Positions 45,956 through 54,641 of a stretch of DNA of 64,000 bases are shown in pieces. This stretch comes from Lycorma delicatula. Lineage: Eukaryota > Arthropoda > Insecta > Hemiptera > Fulgoridae. The position numbers and the translations under genes were made by a program. Under the pieces are notes generated by a model. The model ran no database searches. It was not told where the DNA came from and saw only the letters and a program-made list of their open reading frames with translations. Location: the NCBI RefSeq assembly GCF_047948215.1, contig NC_134455.1:344000997-344064996 (forward strand). The letters are read 5' to 3'. Numbering within the stretch: the stretch's first letter is position 1; each line of letters opens with the position of its first letter.

Positions 45956-46468
45956 ATGCAGAATCAAAACAGCAGCAACAACAACGTCAACAATAACGAT
46001 GACAGCCTGCAAGCGATGGAGGAGAGGCTGCTAATGGCTGAGATGGCCTTAAGTCAGTTGTGGCAGAGGCTGGAGGAAGAAAAGAGACGACGAGTAGCGC
46101 CTCTGCTGTCAACGTTATTAACATCAAACCGGCCATCTCACCCATATGGAAGAACGGCAAATAGGATGTCACCGCGGTGGTCAACCCCATCAACATCTGG
46201 GGTAAGGGCGATCAGAGCGTCCTATATATCATCAACGACATCGTTCTCATCGCTCCTTAATGCTTATGCGATTCCGGAGGCTGCTCCAACAACCACACCG
46301 CCAACGCCTCCAGTAGTCGTATTAAGTCCTGCGACCACTGCGCAGGAGGAAGCGCAGGCGCCGATAACAACATCGACAACTACATCGGCGACGCCTACAA
46401 CTTCAACAACTGAACAAACAACACAGCTGTTGAATGTGGCATCCTCAGCTTCCTCCTCCACCCCATGA
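45956..46468 (+). CDS. Unrecognised Polinton ORF, 170 residues, Asn/Thr/Pro-rich
   Basis: ATG 45956 to TGA 46466-46468. It starts MQNQNSSNNNVNNNDDSLQA, followed by a heptad-like, probably coiled-coil segment (residues about 18-46, MEERLLMAEMALSQLWQRLE) and a long Thr/Pro/Ser-rich tail with TTTSATPTTSTTEQ. The ATG is preceded within 4 nt by a strong polypyrimidine-AG (TTTCGTTTCTTTCAG), so translation may start in exon 2 of a spliced transcript. GC is clearly above its flanks. Function unknown; the coiled coil plus flexible tail could suit a structural or scaffolding role, but that is a guess. Confidence 0.5.
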   Translation: MQNQNSSNNNVNNNDDSLQAMEERLLMAEMALSQLWQRLEEEKRRRVAPLLSTLLTSNRPSHPYGRTANRMSPRWSTPSTSGVRAIRASYISSTTSFSSLLNAYAIPEAAPTTTPPTPPVVVLSPATTAQEEAQAPITTSTTTSATPTTSTTEQTTQLLNVASSASSSTP

Positions 46469-46530
46469 AATAATCTTCTAACACGCAGACGCCTCCGCAT
46501 TGGATTCAACCATGCTGCATAAATGAAGAA

Positions 46531-46755
46531 GTGAGCGAGAAATTTGAAAAAATTGAGAGAAAGATTGCTGATCTCGCTCGATATACGGGAAAGATTAGCA
46601 ATCGGCAGAAGATGATGGCTAAATGCCCTAGTTGCATGCATGCTTGTAACCGACCATCAGCCGAAAGAGTGGGTGAGCTCAACCCGGAGCCGGCTGAGGG
46701 GAGGTCTCTACCAATTTTAATGTTGATAGACGCGACACAGGATGCAGGCGGCTAA
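46531..46755 (+). CDS. Possible small Polinton ORF (74 codons), unrecognised
   Basis: It begins MSEKFEKIERKIADLARYTG, a charged, helix-forming stretch, then CPSCMHAC, a CxxCxxxC cysteine cluster. It follows the 170-residue ORF by 62 nt on the same strand. It may be a real small gene or an exon. Low support. Confidence 0.3.
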   Translation: MSEKFEKIERKIADLARYTGKISNRQKMMAKCPSCMHACNRPSAERVGELNPEPAEGRSLPILMLIDATQDAGG

Positions 46756-47067
46756 ACAGAGCCAGCATGTGTCGCGTTACCGCAGGTGGGGGTTAGTGTC
46801 GACCCCACTCAGCGAGACGAGCGGCAACTGCGGCGGTCTACCTTGAGTAGCAATTTTTAGCTTTGAGGTAGCACCACCTCCCTCCCACAGGCTTTCTGAG
46901 CCTACGCAGAAGGAGAATGATAACCCCCTCCTTCCCTCAGGCTTTCTGAGTCTATGCAGGAGGATTTTGACAGTATTTTTAAAGAAATGTTATAAGCGGA
47001 GGTGACTGCGTGAAGATATTTATTATTTTATTTTTTATATTTATTTATATATTTTTTATATTTAAAT
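46756..47067. other. Non-coding Polinton DNA with a duplicated 30-bp phrase
   Basis: CCTCCCTCCCACAGGCTTTC (46880) and CCTCCTTCCCTCAGGCTTTC (46929) begin two similar segments (TGAG.CTA.GCAG.AGGA) about 50 bp apart. Nothing coding is seen. Confidence 0.45.
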
Positions 47068-47441
47068 AAATTTTTTATTTTAAAAATATTATATTTTATT
47101 TTACTAAATCCTTTCACTTAACTACATTATTTTCTATATACCATATTAAGAGTACTATTATATTTAATCAGATGAAAGAATCTTAAAAAATATGGTATAT
47201 TATAACATTAATAATAAAAGAAAACACAACACCGTGCTCTATTAATCTAGCAAATATACACTGGAATATAAGCTGACGAATTTAGTGCTTAAATACAATA
47301 TCCTCTTAAATTTTTTATTTTAAAATGTTATTTTATTTTACTACAATCCTCTCACTTAACTACATTATTTTCTACATATCAAATGAAGAGTACTATTATA
47401 TTTAATCATAAGAAAGAATCTTTAAAATAAAAATATGGTAT
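47068..47441. repeat. Polinton tandem repeat array, units 1-2 (unit about 250 bp)
   Basis: Partial unit 1 is 47068-47189 and unit 2 47190-47441. Each includes AAATTTTTTATTTTAAAA, CACTTAACTACATTATTTTC and AGAGTACTATTATATTTAAT. The array continues beyond the RTE insertion at 50900. Confidence 0.85.
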
Positions 47442-50400
47442 TATTATTATTATGTTTTTACGGCCATCATGGGACCACTTAAGTCAATTTTAGTTGGATC
47501 TTTTCTGAGAAAAGCGTGTTTTTCCGAGCTGTTCTTCCGAGCTGCCCAGTATTTCTTCATCCGTTCAGATCTTGCTTTCTTTTCTTCATCCGTAAACACC
47601 CTCTTCGTTGTATTTTGTCGTTTGTCTGTCTTTTGTTTAAATCTAATGCTTTTATCTTTTAGCTTTGTAATTTTTCCAGTTTTATTCTGTAGGTCAGTCA
47701 GGGAAATTCCCAATTCTTTCATATCTTCTCTAATTTCTTTGATCCATCCTACTTCTAGCTTTTGGAACCAGAGCTTTTCAATGATATTTCTTGACAGTCT
47801 TGTTTCCGGTGTCCTTATGAGATGACCAAAGAAAGAGATTCTTTTTTTCCGCATAGTATCAGTAACAGGCTCTATTTCTCGATACACCACCTCATTTGGC
47901 ACAATCCACCATTGGCCTTCTTTTTGGTGTTTTTTATTGGTACACGTTCTGACAATTCTCCTCTCTATTTTCAGAATTTTTTCAATTCGGTTTTTCTGAG
48001 TGATTTTGAAAAGGGTCTCGCTTCCGTAGGTGACTTCTGGCTGTACTACAGTTTTATAATGTTTAAGTTTTGTTTTAGCAGAAAGGCATTTTTTGTTATA
48101 TGTTGACCAAGTTAATTTTTGGGATTTAATCATTTTATTTGTCCTGTTTTGCCATGTCACTTTTTCATCTAAATTATAAGTTATTATTTCCCCTAGATAT
48201 TTAAATTGTTTTACTATTTTAATTTTCTGATTGTTTACCGTAATGTGCTCTATTACCAGAGGATCTATGGCCATTAGTTCAGTTTTTTCGAAAGAGATAT
48301 GAAGCCCTATCTTTTGTGCTAGGTTTTGAAGGCTCATGATTTGTGTTTTGGCTTGTTGAATATTATTTGCTAAAAGAGCGAGGTCATCTGCATATCCTAG
48401 GCAATTTAGTGTGATGGAGTTTTTCTTAGTACCCATTTTTATATTTTTGGGATTTATTTCATACCATTTTCTCATGACAAATTCGAGGGCGCAGTTAAAA
48501 AGGAGTGGTGAGAGGCCGTCTCCTTGCCTCAGCCCAGTTTTTATGTAGAAGGGTTGAGAGAGTTCAGCTCTGAATTTCACTCTGGACTGGGTATTGGTTA
48601 AAGTTAATTTTATCATGTTTACGAGTTTAGGGTGAAGGCCCAGGTTTCTCAGAATATTCAGCACGGATGGTCGGTGTATACAATCATAGGCCCTTTTAAA
48701 GTCGACGAAGGTGATTATTAGTTGTTTTTTCCGTCTTTTATATAAGTCCATCATAAGTTTTAGGGATATTATTTGCTCCGGGCAACCTCTCCATGGCCTA
48801 AATCCCCCTTGGTATTCCCCAAGTTCCAGTTCAAGTTGGTCTTTGCATCGGTTGTATATGATTCTCGACAGGATTTTGTATGTGCAATCCAGGAGAGATA
48901 TGCCTCTGTAGTTTTCCGGATTAGTTTTATCCCCTTTTTTATGTAATGGATGAATGAGGGCTGTGGTCCAGTGTTCTGGAAGTTTTTCTTCGTTCCATAT
49001 TTTCACGAGGCATAGATGTAGGGAAGTTTTGACTGAATAAACTGATGAGTGTTTCCAGAGTTCTGCGAAAAGCTGGTCTTCTCCGCTTGCTTTGTAGTTT
49101 TTTATTTCATTTAAGGCTGCGAGAACTTCTTGAATTGTTGGCGGGTTGATATTTACTGGTGAAGTTTTAACTGGAGTTTCAGTGTCAATCTCAAAAAGCT
49201 CTGGGGGGTCGTCACAGTTGAGGAGTCTATTGAAGGTTTCTGCCAAAATTTCAGCATTTTCTTTATTGGTGTGGGCCATATTTCCTTTTTTTCCTCTCAG
49301 CATAAGGGTGGGTGGTTCATATCTTTGAAGAGCCTGACCAAAAATTTTATAATAGTCTCGGAAGTTAGTTTTCTTGGAACTTTCTTCTATTTGCTGAATC
49401 AAGTTTTTTTGGGCTTGTCGTTTGGTTCCTCTTATAATTTTCTGAGTTATTTTCCATTGTTTGGTGAATTCATGGTTAGATTCTTCAGTTTTCTGGGTTT
49501 GGTGGTTGATCCAAGCCCGGTGTCGGTCTTTGACTGCTTTGTCACATTCTTCATTCCACCATTGGTGTTTTTTTCTTGGGTTTATAGGGGCTAGTTCTTC
49601 AGCTATTTCTTTCAGTTGGGATGTCAGTTCTTTTAAATTATTAGTTAATTTGATTTTTTTGTTGTTTCTTCAAAGATGGCATTGTTTATTAATTTATGTG
49701 GATCATAAGCTCTTTTGTTTTTAGGTTGGGATTTTTTCTTTTTATGCGGGGTGAATTTTATTTTAAATTTAATTAAGTAATGGTCTGATCCAGTATCTGT
49801 TCCTCTCAAGACTTTTACATTATAAATCTCCTTGTGATAATTCCGGTCCATGCAAACATGCTCGAGTTGCCATTCCCCTTTTTTCCAATCTGGGTGTTTC
49901 CAAGTCTTCAATTTGTTTGGTTTTCTCATAAAATAGGTGGATTTTGAGATCATATTATGGTTTCTGCAAAATTCGACAAGTCTTTGGCCGTTCTTGTTAG
50001 TTTTCTTTTGGGCAGGCCATTTTCCGATAATATCACGATATCTTCGTTCTTTACAAAGTTGAGCATTAAAGTCCCCTATTAAAATCTTGGTGTGGGTCTT
50101 ATTTATGTTGTTTGCAGTTTGGTCAAGAAGTTCCCAGAATTTGTCCATCTCTTCTCTATCTTTTTTAAGATTGTTTTTGTCATTGGTGGGAGCATGGACA
50201 TTTATTATGGTGTAGAATTTATTGGCTGATTTTAGGGTTAAGGTTGAAATCTTGGGGGAGTAAGACTTAAATTCTACGACTGAGTCAATTATTTTAAGAT
50301 TGATTGCAAATCCTGTTCCGAACTGTGGGCAATTCTTCATCACACGTTTCCCGGGGATTCCTTTGTAAATTCTGTAACCCTGAGATTCAAACGGCTCTCG

Positions 50401-50899
50401 ATCGGTGTTTCTCATTTCTTGAAGTCCTGCGATTAGGATATTTTGTTTGTTCATTATGTCTGTTAGAGTTTTTAGTTTGCCGGGTTGAGTTAGAGAATTA
50501 ATGTTGTGAGTGGCAATGTAGTTTATTTGCTTGTGTCTTATCCTCAATTTTGAAGCTGTGTTGTTTTTGGGTGTTTCCAAATGCTCCGATTCATTGTTAT
50601 CTTTTAAGCAGCTGCCCACCGGATCCGAGTGCAGCCTTCTCTGGTATTTACCAGACGGTGGATTTTTTCTTAAAAGACCTTCCATATTTGACTTTCAAAG
50701 GCAAGTCAGCCTTGGGTGGGAATAAATTCCCTAGTTACAACTCTGGATGTGATCCAGAGAGGTGATTCCGATTTAGTTCACCAGTAGAAATCTCCACGTT
50801 TCTAACTGGTTATCCAGACGAACCAACGTGGAGGCGCAAACCGATTTTCTTAATTGAGATTTTAAGTATGGAGAAAGTTTAAGGTTCCGGAATCATTTC
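47442..50899 (-). mobile_element. RTE-clade non-LTR retrotransposon, nearly intact, nested in the Polinton
   Basis: It is bounded by the duplicated AAAATATGGTAT at 47430-47441 and 50900-50911. On the minus strand it has a 5' region of about 210 bp, one long endonuclease-RT reading frame and a very short 3' end of TAA/ATA trinucleotide repeats, typical of RTE elements. Length 3,458 bp, essentially full length. One homopolymer frameshift is the only visible lesion. Confidence 0.93.
47450..50685 (-). pseudogene. RTE endonuclease-reverse transcriptase polyprotein, one frameshift
   Basis: The start is ATG 50685 (MEGLLRKNPPSGKYQRRLHS). Endonuclease block 50685-49645: ATHNINSLTQPGKLKTL, GLQEMRNTD, VHAPTNDK, LIGDFNAQL, DTGSDHYLIKF. 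A frame change in an A7 run (T7 at 49654-49660) is followed at once by the second block, which extends to 47450: KKHQWWNEECDKAV, YKASGEDQLFAELW, NYRGISLLDCTYKILSRIIY, FVDFKRAYDCIHRPSV, GLRQGDGLSPLLFNCALE, LGYADDLALLAN (catalytic YADD about 48390). The tail is a basic KKARSERMKKYWAARK. Total about 1,080 codons, the usual RTE size. It could be active if the frameshift is a sequencing error. Confidence 0.9.
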
Positions 50900-51260
50900 A
50901 AAATATGGTATATTATAGCATTAATAATAAAAGAAACACCGTGCTCTATTAAATAATTTGAATAAAATTAAAAAACTTTGAGATCTCTATAAACTAATTT
51001 AGTAAATGTGCACTGGAATATAAGCTGATGAATTTAGTGCTTGAATACAGTATCCTCTTAAATTTTTTATTTTAAAATGTTATTTTATTTTACTACAATC
51101 CTTTCACTTAACTGCATTATTTTCTATATACCAAATTAAGAGTACTATTATATTTAATCATATGAAAGAATCTTAAAAATAAATATATGCACAACTAGTA
51201 AATATGCATTTTCATATAATCTGTCGAATTTAGTGTCTGAATACAGTATCCTCTCATAAT
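50900..51260. repeat. Polinton tandem repeat array, unit 3 and partial unit 4
   Basis: Unit 3 (50900-51180) begins AAAATATGGTATATTATAGC, as unit 2 does at 47178-47200. A partial unit 4 (GAATTTAGTGTCTGAATACA, about 51195-51260) follows. Confidence 0.8.
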
Positions 51261-51585
51261 GGTCGATGTGCAATCTATGATGTGTTGAAAATGATCACAG
51301 TTCATGAACTACATCTAATAATATTATCGGATAATTTATTGTTGCAGTTACCTATAAACCGCTAAGTCTAATTTAATATTTTAGTAATATCATCAGTGTA
51401 CCTTAATGGTTGAGCCGAAAATCGGCGGAGGAACAAGAAGAGAGTTAGTGTTTCATATCACGCTTTGCAGGAAAAGAAAAAATGGTAATAACGCACATAG
51501 TAATGTTGAATGGTAGTTCGAATTTTTCAGAATCAAACTATTGTTAATATCTACATTATTTACCGTTCTTGTTTTCCCCGACTCC

Positions 51586-51832
51586 CTAGATTCCGCATTT
51601 GTAATTGGATTCAAGGATGGTCAAAAATGGGATACTTCCGTTGAAATCTGAATATTTCGCGATTTTCTTCCCTATCACATTTTTATTCTTCAGCGAGTGG
51701 TAAGGATGAGCTGTTAGGTAGTTCGATGTGTCGAAGTAATCCTCGATCATACTTTCTTTTCTTGCATTATCTTGTAAAAAGTCATACGTTTCCACTTCGT
51801 AGAAGAAACTGTTCGTATCTATGTACGTAATC
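51586..51832 (-). pseudogene. PolB palm fragment, left palindrome arm
   Basis: The minus-strand frame reads YIDTNSFFYEVETYDFLQDN, then EDYFDTSNYLTAHPYHSLKN, which parallels YMDTDSFFYDI...CWFDTSDYPTNHPCFSLVNK of the main PolB at 55145-55030. The second catalytic Asp of DTDS is Asn here. Sequence differs at many positions from the resident PolB, so it derives from another Polinton lineage or an old duplication. It breaks off after about 80 codons. Confidence 0.75.
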
Positions 51833-51878
51833 CTGCTTTCTTGCCGATATAAAAAAACTACGGATAGAAAATCTTTCT

Positions 51879-52150
51879 ACTGTACATGGATACAGACAGT
51901 TTTTTCTACGAAGTGGAAAACGCATGACTTTTACATAAAGAGATATAAGAAGAGAAAGTATGATCATGGATTACTTCGACACATCTGACTACCCAGTAGT
52001 AGCTCATCCTTATCACTCATTGAAGAATAAAAATGATAGAGAAGAAAGGATGTATTGTATTCGTGAAAAATTCAGATTTCAATGGAAATATTCATTTTGA
52101 CAATCCTTGAATCAAATTACAAATGCAGAATCTAGGATTAAATAGAGTCA
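51879..52150 (+). pseudogene. PolB palm fragment, right palindrome arm
   Basis: On + it reads LYMDTDSFFYEVENA and then TGA (about 51929); further in shifted frames DYFDTSDYPVVAHPYHSLKN-like text is visible near 51970-52030. The DTDS motif is intact in this arm, unlike the left arm. Dead fragment. Confidence 0.7.
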
Positions 52151-52420
52151 AGTAAAACAAGAACGGTAAAATAATGTAGATATTAACAATAACCTTATTG
52201 ATGATCGACGGTTTGATTCAGAAAAATTCGAACTATCATTCAAAATTACTATGTACATTAATTACCATTCTTCTTTTCCTGCAGAGAGTGATATGAAAGC
52301 TAACTCTCTTCTTGTTCCTCAGCCCATTTTCGGGCTCCACCATTAAGGTATGTCGATGATATTACTAAAATATTAAATTAGATTAGCGGTTTAAAGGTAA
52401 GTGTAACAATAAAATTATCC

Positions 52421-52782
52421 ACTAAAACAATTAGCCCTGATAATAATTACCAGATTTAGTTCGCGAGCTGCGTCTATTTCTTCTTTACCAACCGCAGTTC
52501 GCGAGCTACACTCATTTCTTTTTTCACAGTGTTGATACAATAATATAATTCAAGAAAGCGCGATTTACAGCAGAGGTAGATTCATAATATATACATTATA
52601 ATTTTATAGAAAACGCGCTATTTTACCATTGTATTAGATCGAACTAAGTGGCTATTATTATCAGTTAAATTTAAATTAAATCTAAGTTCACCCTAACTAA
52701 CTAGTCTGATCAAGGAACTCATCTAGTAAATTACGTAATGCAATCTGCTGATTAATGGTTGCACGTGATGAAGTTATTATCC
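52421..52782. other. Polinton spacer with a short duplicated motif
   Basis: AGTTCGCGAGCT occurs at about 52459-52470 and 52496-52507, each followed by a CT-rich TTTCTT run. No coding sequence recognised. Confidence 0.45.
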
Positions 52783-53550
52783 CTACCAAAGGAATACTAC
52801 TAATGTTAGATGTGTTCGAGGGAATTGAAACTCAAGAAGTAGTAACTGTGGTACTATTCCTCTCCTCCAGCCGAGCGGGAGCAGTGTTGCTGCTCGTGGA
52901 AGTATTCGTAAGATTATCCATATTCCTCCTCTTCTCCATTCGGGTGGGGGTAGTTTCATCACAGGTTTTACTGCGGTTACTGTACTATTTTTCGCAGTAG
53001 TTTCTATATTACGTGGAGGATGCCTTCCATTATTAACTATATCTCTATACTGAGGTGGAGAAGCATCTTTCTCAATATCAATGCTACTTCTATTTCCATC
53101 AACTTCATAATGGAAACGTGAAACTGATGCAGTAGCCGTGTTCGATATATCGCAAATGGATGATGCATTTAAAACATTTACCCCTACATCTTCTTCGCTA
53201 GCTGGAATCTCACGTTGTTTTCTTTTCTTATTCTTCATCACTCTTAAGTATAAATCCGAAGATAAATTATCATCATCACTTCCAACACTAATTAGATCTG
53301 TAGTCAGCATTCGCTTTTTAGAAGCTGAAATCTGTTTGTTCTGTTTTCTCCCTTTATTCTTCTCCGCTATTAAGTATATATGTGAAGAAGATAAATTATC
53401 CTCATCACTTCCACCGCTGGTTAGATCTATAGTTGTCGCTCGCATTTCAGACCGTATATCTCTCCTCAATTCATTTAAAGCATCCTGCGCTTTATCGATC
53501 GCATGTGTAATTCCATTTAATTTTCCCAATATTGCGGTTCTGGACAGCAT
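52783..53550 (-). CDS. Unrecognised Polinton ORF, 255 residues, with duplicated SUMO-interaction-like motif
   Basis: ATG 53550 (MLSRTAILGKLNGITHAIDK) gives a predicted helical N-terminus with a heptad pattern (KAQDALNELRRDIRSEMR). Residues about 39-82 and 86-125 are a tandem duplication: TIDLTSGGSDEDNLSS...KNKGRKQNK and TDLISVGSDDDNLSS...KNKKRKQ. IDLT followed by Ser/Asp/Glu is the classical SUMO-interaction motif layout, and the Lys/Arg groups could be nuclear localisation signals. The C-terminus (after residue about 200) shifts to hydrophobic low-complexity text and may follow a frameshift. It starts 1-2 nt after the stop of the upstream ORF on the same strand. No family recognised. Confidence 0.55.
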   Translation of the reverse strand: MLSRTAILGKLNGITHAIDKAQDALNELRRDIRSEMRATTIDLTSGGSDEDNLSSSHIYLIAEKNKGRKQNKQISASKKRMLTTDLISVGSDDDNLSSDLYLRVMKNKKRKQREIPASEEDVGVNVLNASSICDISNTATASVSRFHYEVDGNRSSIDIEKDASPPQYRDIVNNGRHPPRNIETTAKNSTVTAVKPVMKLPPPEWRRGGIWIILRILPRAATLLPLGWRRGIVPQLLLLEFQFPRTHLTLVVFLW

Positions 53551-53551
53551 C

Positions 53552-54070
53552 TTAATTCATTAAACTAATTATCTTCCAATAGTCTACTAATAAGTTTTTT
53601 AAATTTCTGCATTCATCTTCAGAAATCCATTCATTCTCGACTACATTCATATACTTCCTGCTGCAGAGATATTTAATATTTCCATCATTATTCCTATGGT
53701 TTTTTATATAAATCACACCATCTGATTTATCTGAATCAGCGCTGGGAGTAATAGACGCCGAAATAGATTCATCCGTAATATCAGTTAAGGGAGGGGTAGG
53801 CTCAGGAATAAGTTGCACATCAGAATTTACACTTTCTCCACACTCGAATCCTAACCATCTTCTATAGTTACACTCAAACTCATCAATTAGTTTTTCACAG
53901 TTCAACAGTCCCCTGCTTACACACTCGCTATTTTCATATCCCACACCTTCCCCCTTTATTAGTTAATACGTGACATCGAGATGAGTCTTTCTGTCGAGAA
54001 TCCCTTCAATAGCAACTTCATCAAAACTTTGAACCGTTAGAGTCAATTCTAGGAAACTTTCACTCATTAG
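53552..54070 (-). pseudogene. Unrecognised Polinton ORF, about 170 codons with one in-frame stop
   Basis: ATG at about 54070 (MSESFLELTLTVQSFDEVAI) runs to a TAA near 53966. The same frame then continues through GVGYENSECVSRGLLNCEKL (ORF start 53944), an acidic Ser/Thr/Pro-rich middle (SISASITPSADSDKSDG) and WISEDECRNLKNLLVDYWKI, ending at 53552. Either the TAA is a mutation, or the shorter 130-residue ORF from 53944 is the gene. Its stop abuts the ATG of the next ORF. No family recognised. Confidence 0.45.
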
Positions 54071-54425
54071 AAATAGTTGTAAGAAACATCCGCAATCTGT
54101 AACAAAAAGAAAATATATTAAATGATGAATTTATAATCTTACATTAGACAGACACCTCCCTCACCATTTTGCACCAATTGGTGACGGCCTTGGGAACCGC
54201 ATTAATACGTAGTGGTTTAAGGTGTCTGAGGTTATGTAAGTGTGCATGTAATATGTTTTTATTAAATGAGAATGTATGTGGTAGATGTTGTGATGTAAGT
54301 GCGTAGTTTGTATGTTGTACATAATCATAATAATACAATAGTATGGTAGAATATAGGATGGAAAATAGTTGCTGATGTTGGACGTCATTCCCTACATAAA
54401 CATTTAACAATCATGCATCTATTAT
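54071..54425. other. Polinton intergenic stretch
   Basis: Overlapping minus-strand open frames at 54144-54410 are AT-rich, His/Tyr-rich and mutually exclusive; none is supported. It separates minus-strand ORFs from the + strand capsid-like fragment. Confidence 0.4.
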
Positions 54426-54599
54426 GACATCGATGGAATATTTTTTATCGCAGGTAAAGAGTTTAGTACCCACTAACTATCCTTATGCGGCAACTACATT
54501 AAAAAAGAGTGACGAAATAAGAATTCCTATCCAACAACAAGATATGTACACACTTCCGCGCTTTGGAGAAAATAATATTCAGTCAATCACATCATCATA
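54426..54599 (+). pseudogene. N-terminal stump of a Polinton major-capsid-like (double jelly-roll) gene
   Basis: A clean 57-residue frame starts MTSMEYFLSQVKSLVPTNYP, then SDEIRIPIQQQDMYTLP. The D-E-I-R-I-x-I-x-x-Q-D-x-Y-T-L-P signature is what I recall at the N-terminus of arthropod Polinton major capsid proteins, whose full length is several hundred residues. After the LP the frame diverges and stops at TAA 54597-54599, only 43 bp before the PolB stop on the other strand. The rest of the gene is absent. Family call rests on one motif. Confidence 0.5.
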
Positions 54600-54641
54600 A
54601 TTTTCCAGTCTATACCCTACCCACTAGACAATTTATTATGA

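Larger units (their letters stand above)
51329..52420. repeat. Giant palindrome, about 500-540 bp arms, 50-nt spacer
   Basis: The left arm 51329-51826 and right arm about 51878-52420 are inverted copies, about 85% identical by eye, with indels. End words are GATAATTTATTGTT / AACAATAAAATTATC; centre words are CCACTTCGTAGAAGAAACTG / CAGTTTTTTCTACGAAGTGG. Each arm encodes, outward from the centre, a PolB palm fragment. The 51826-51878 spacer is AT-rich. Confidence 0.88.

Noticed and set aside
54144..54410. Two overlapping minus-strand ORFs between Polinton genes
   Set aside because: They overlap in different frames, are His/Tyr/Ile-rich, and have no homology or neighbour support.
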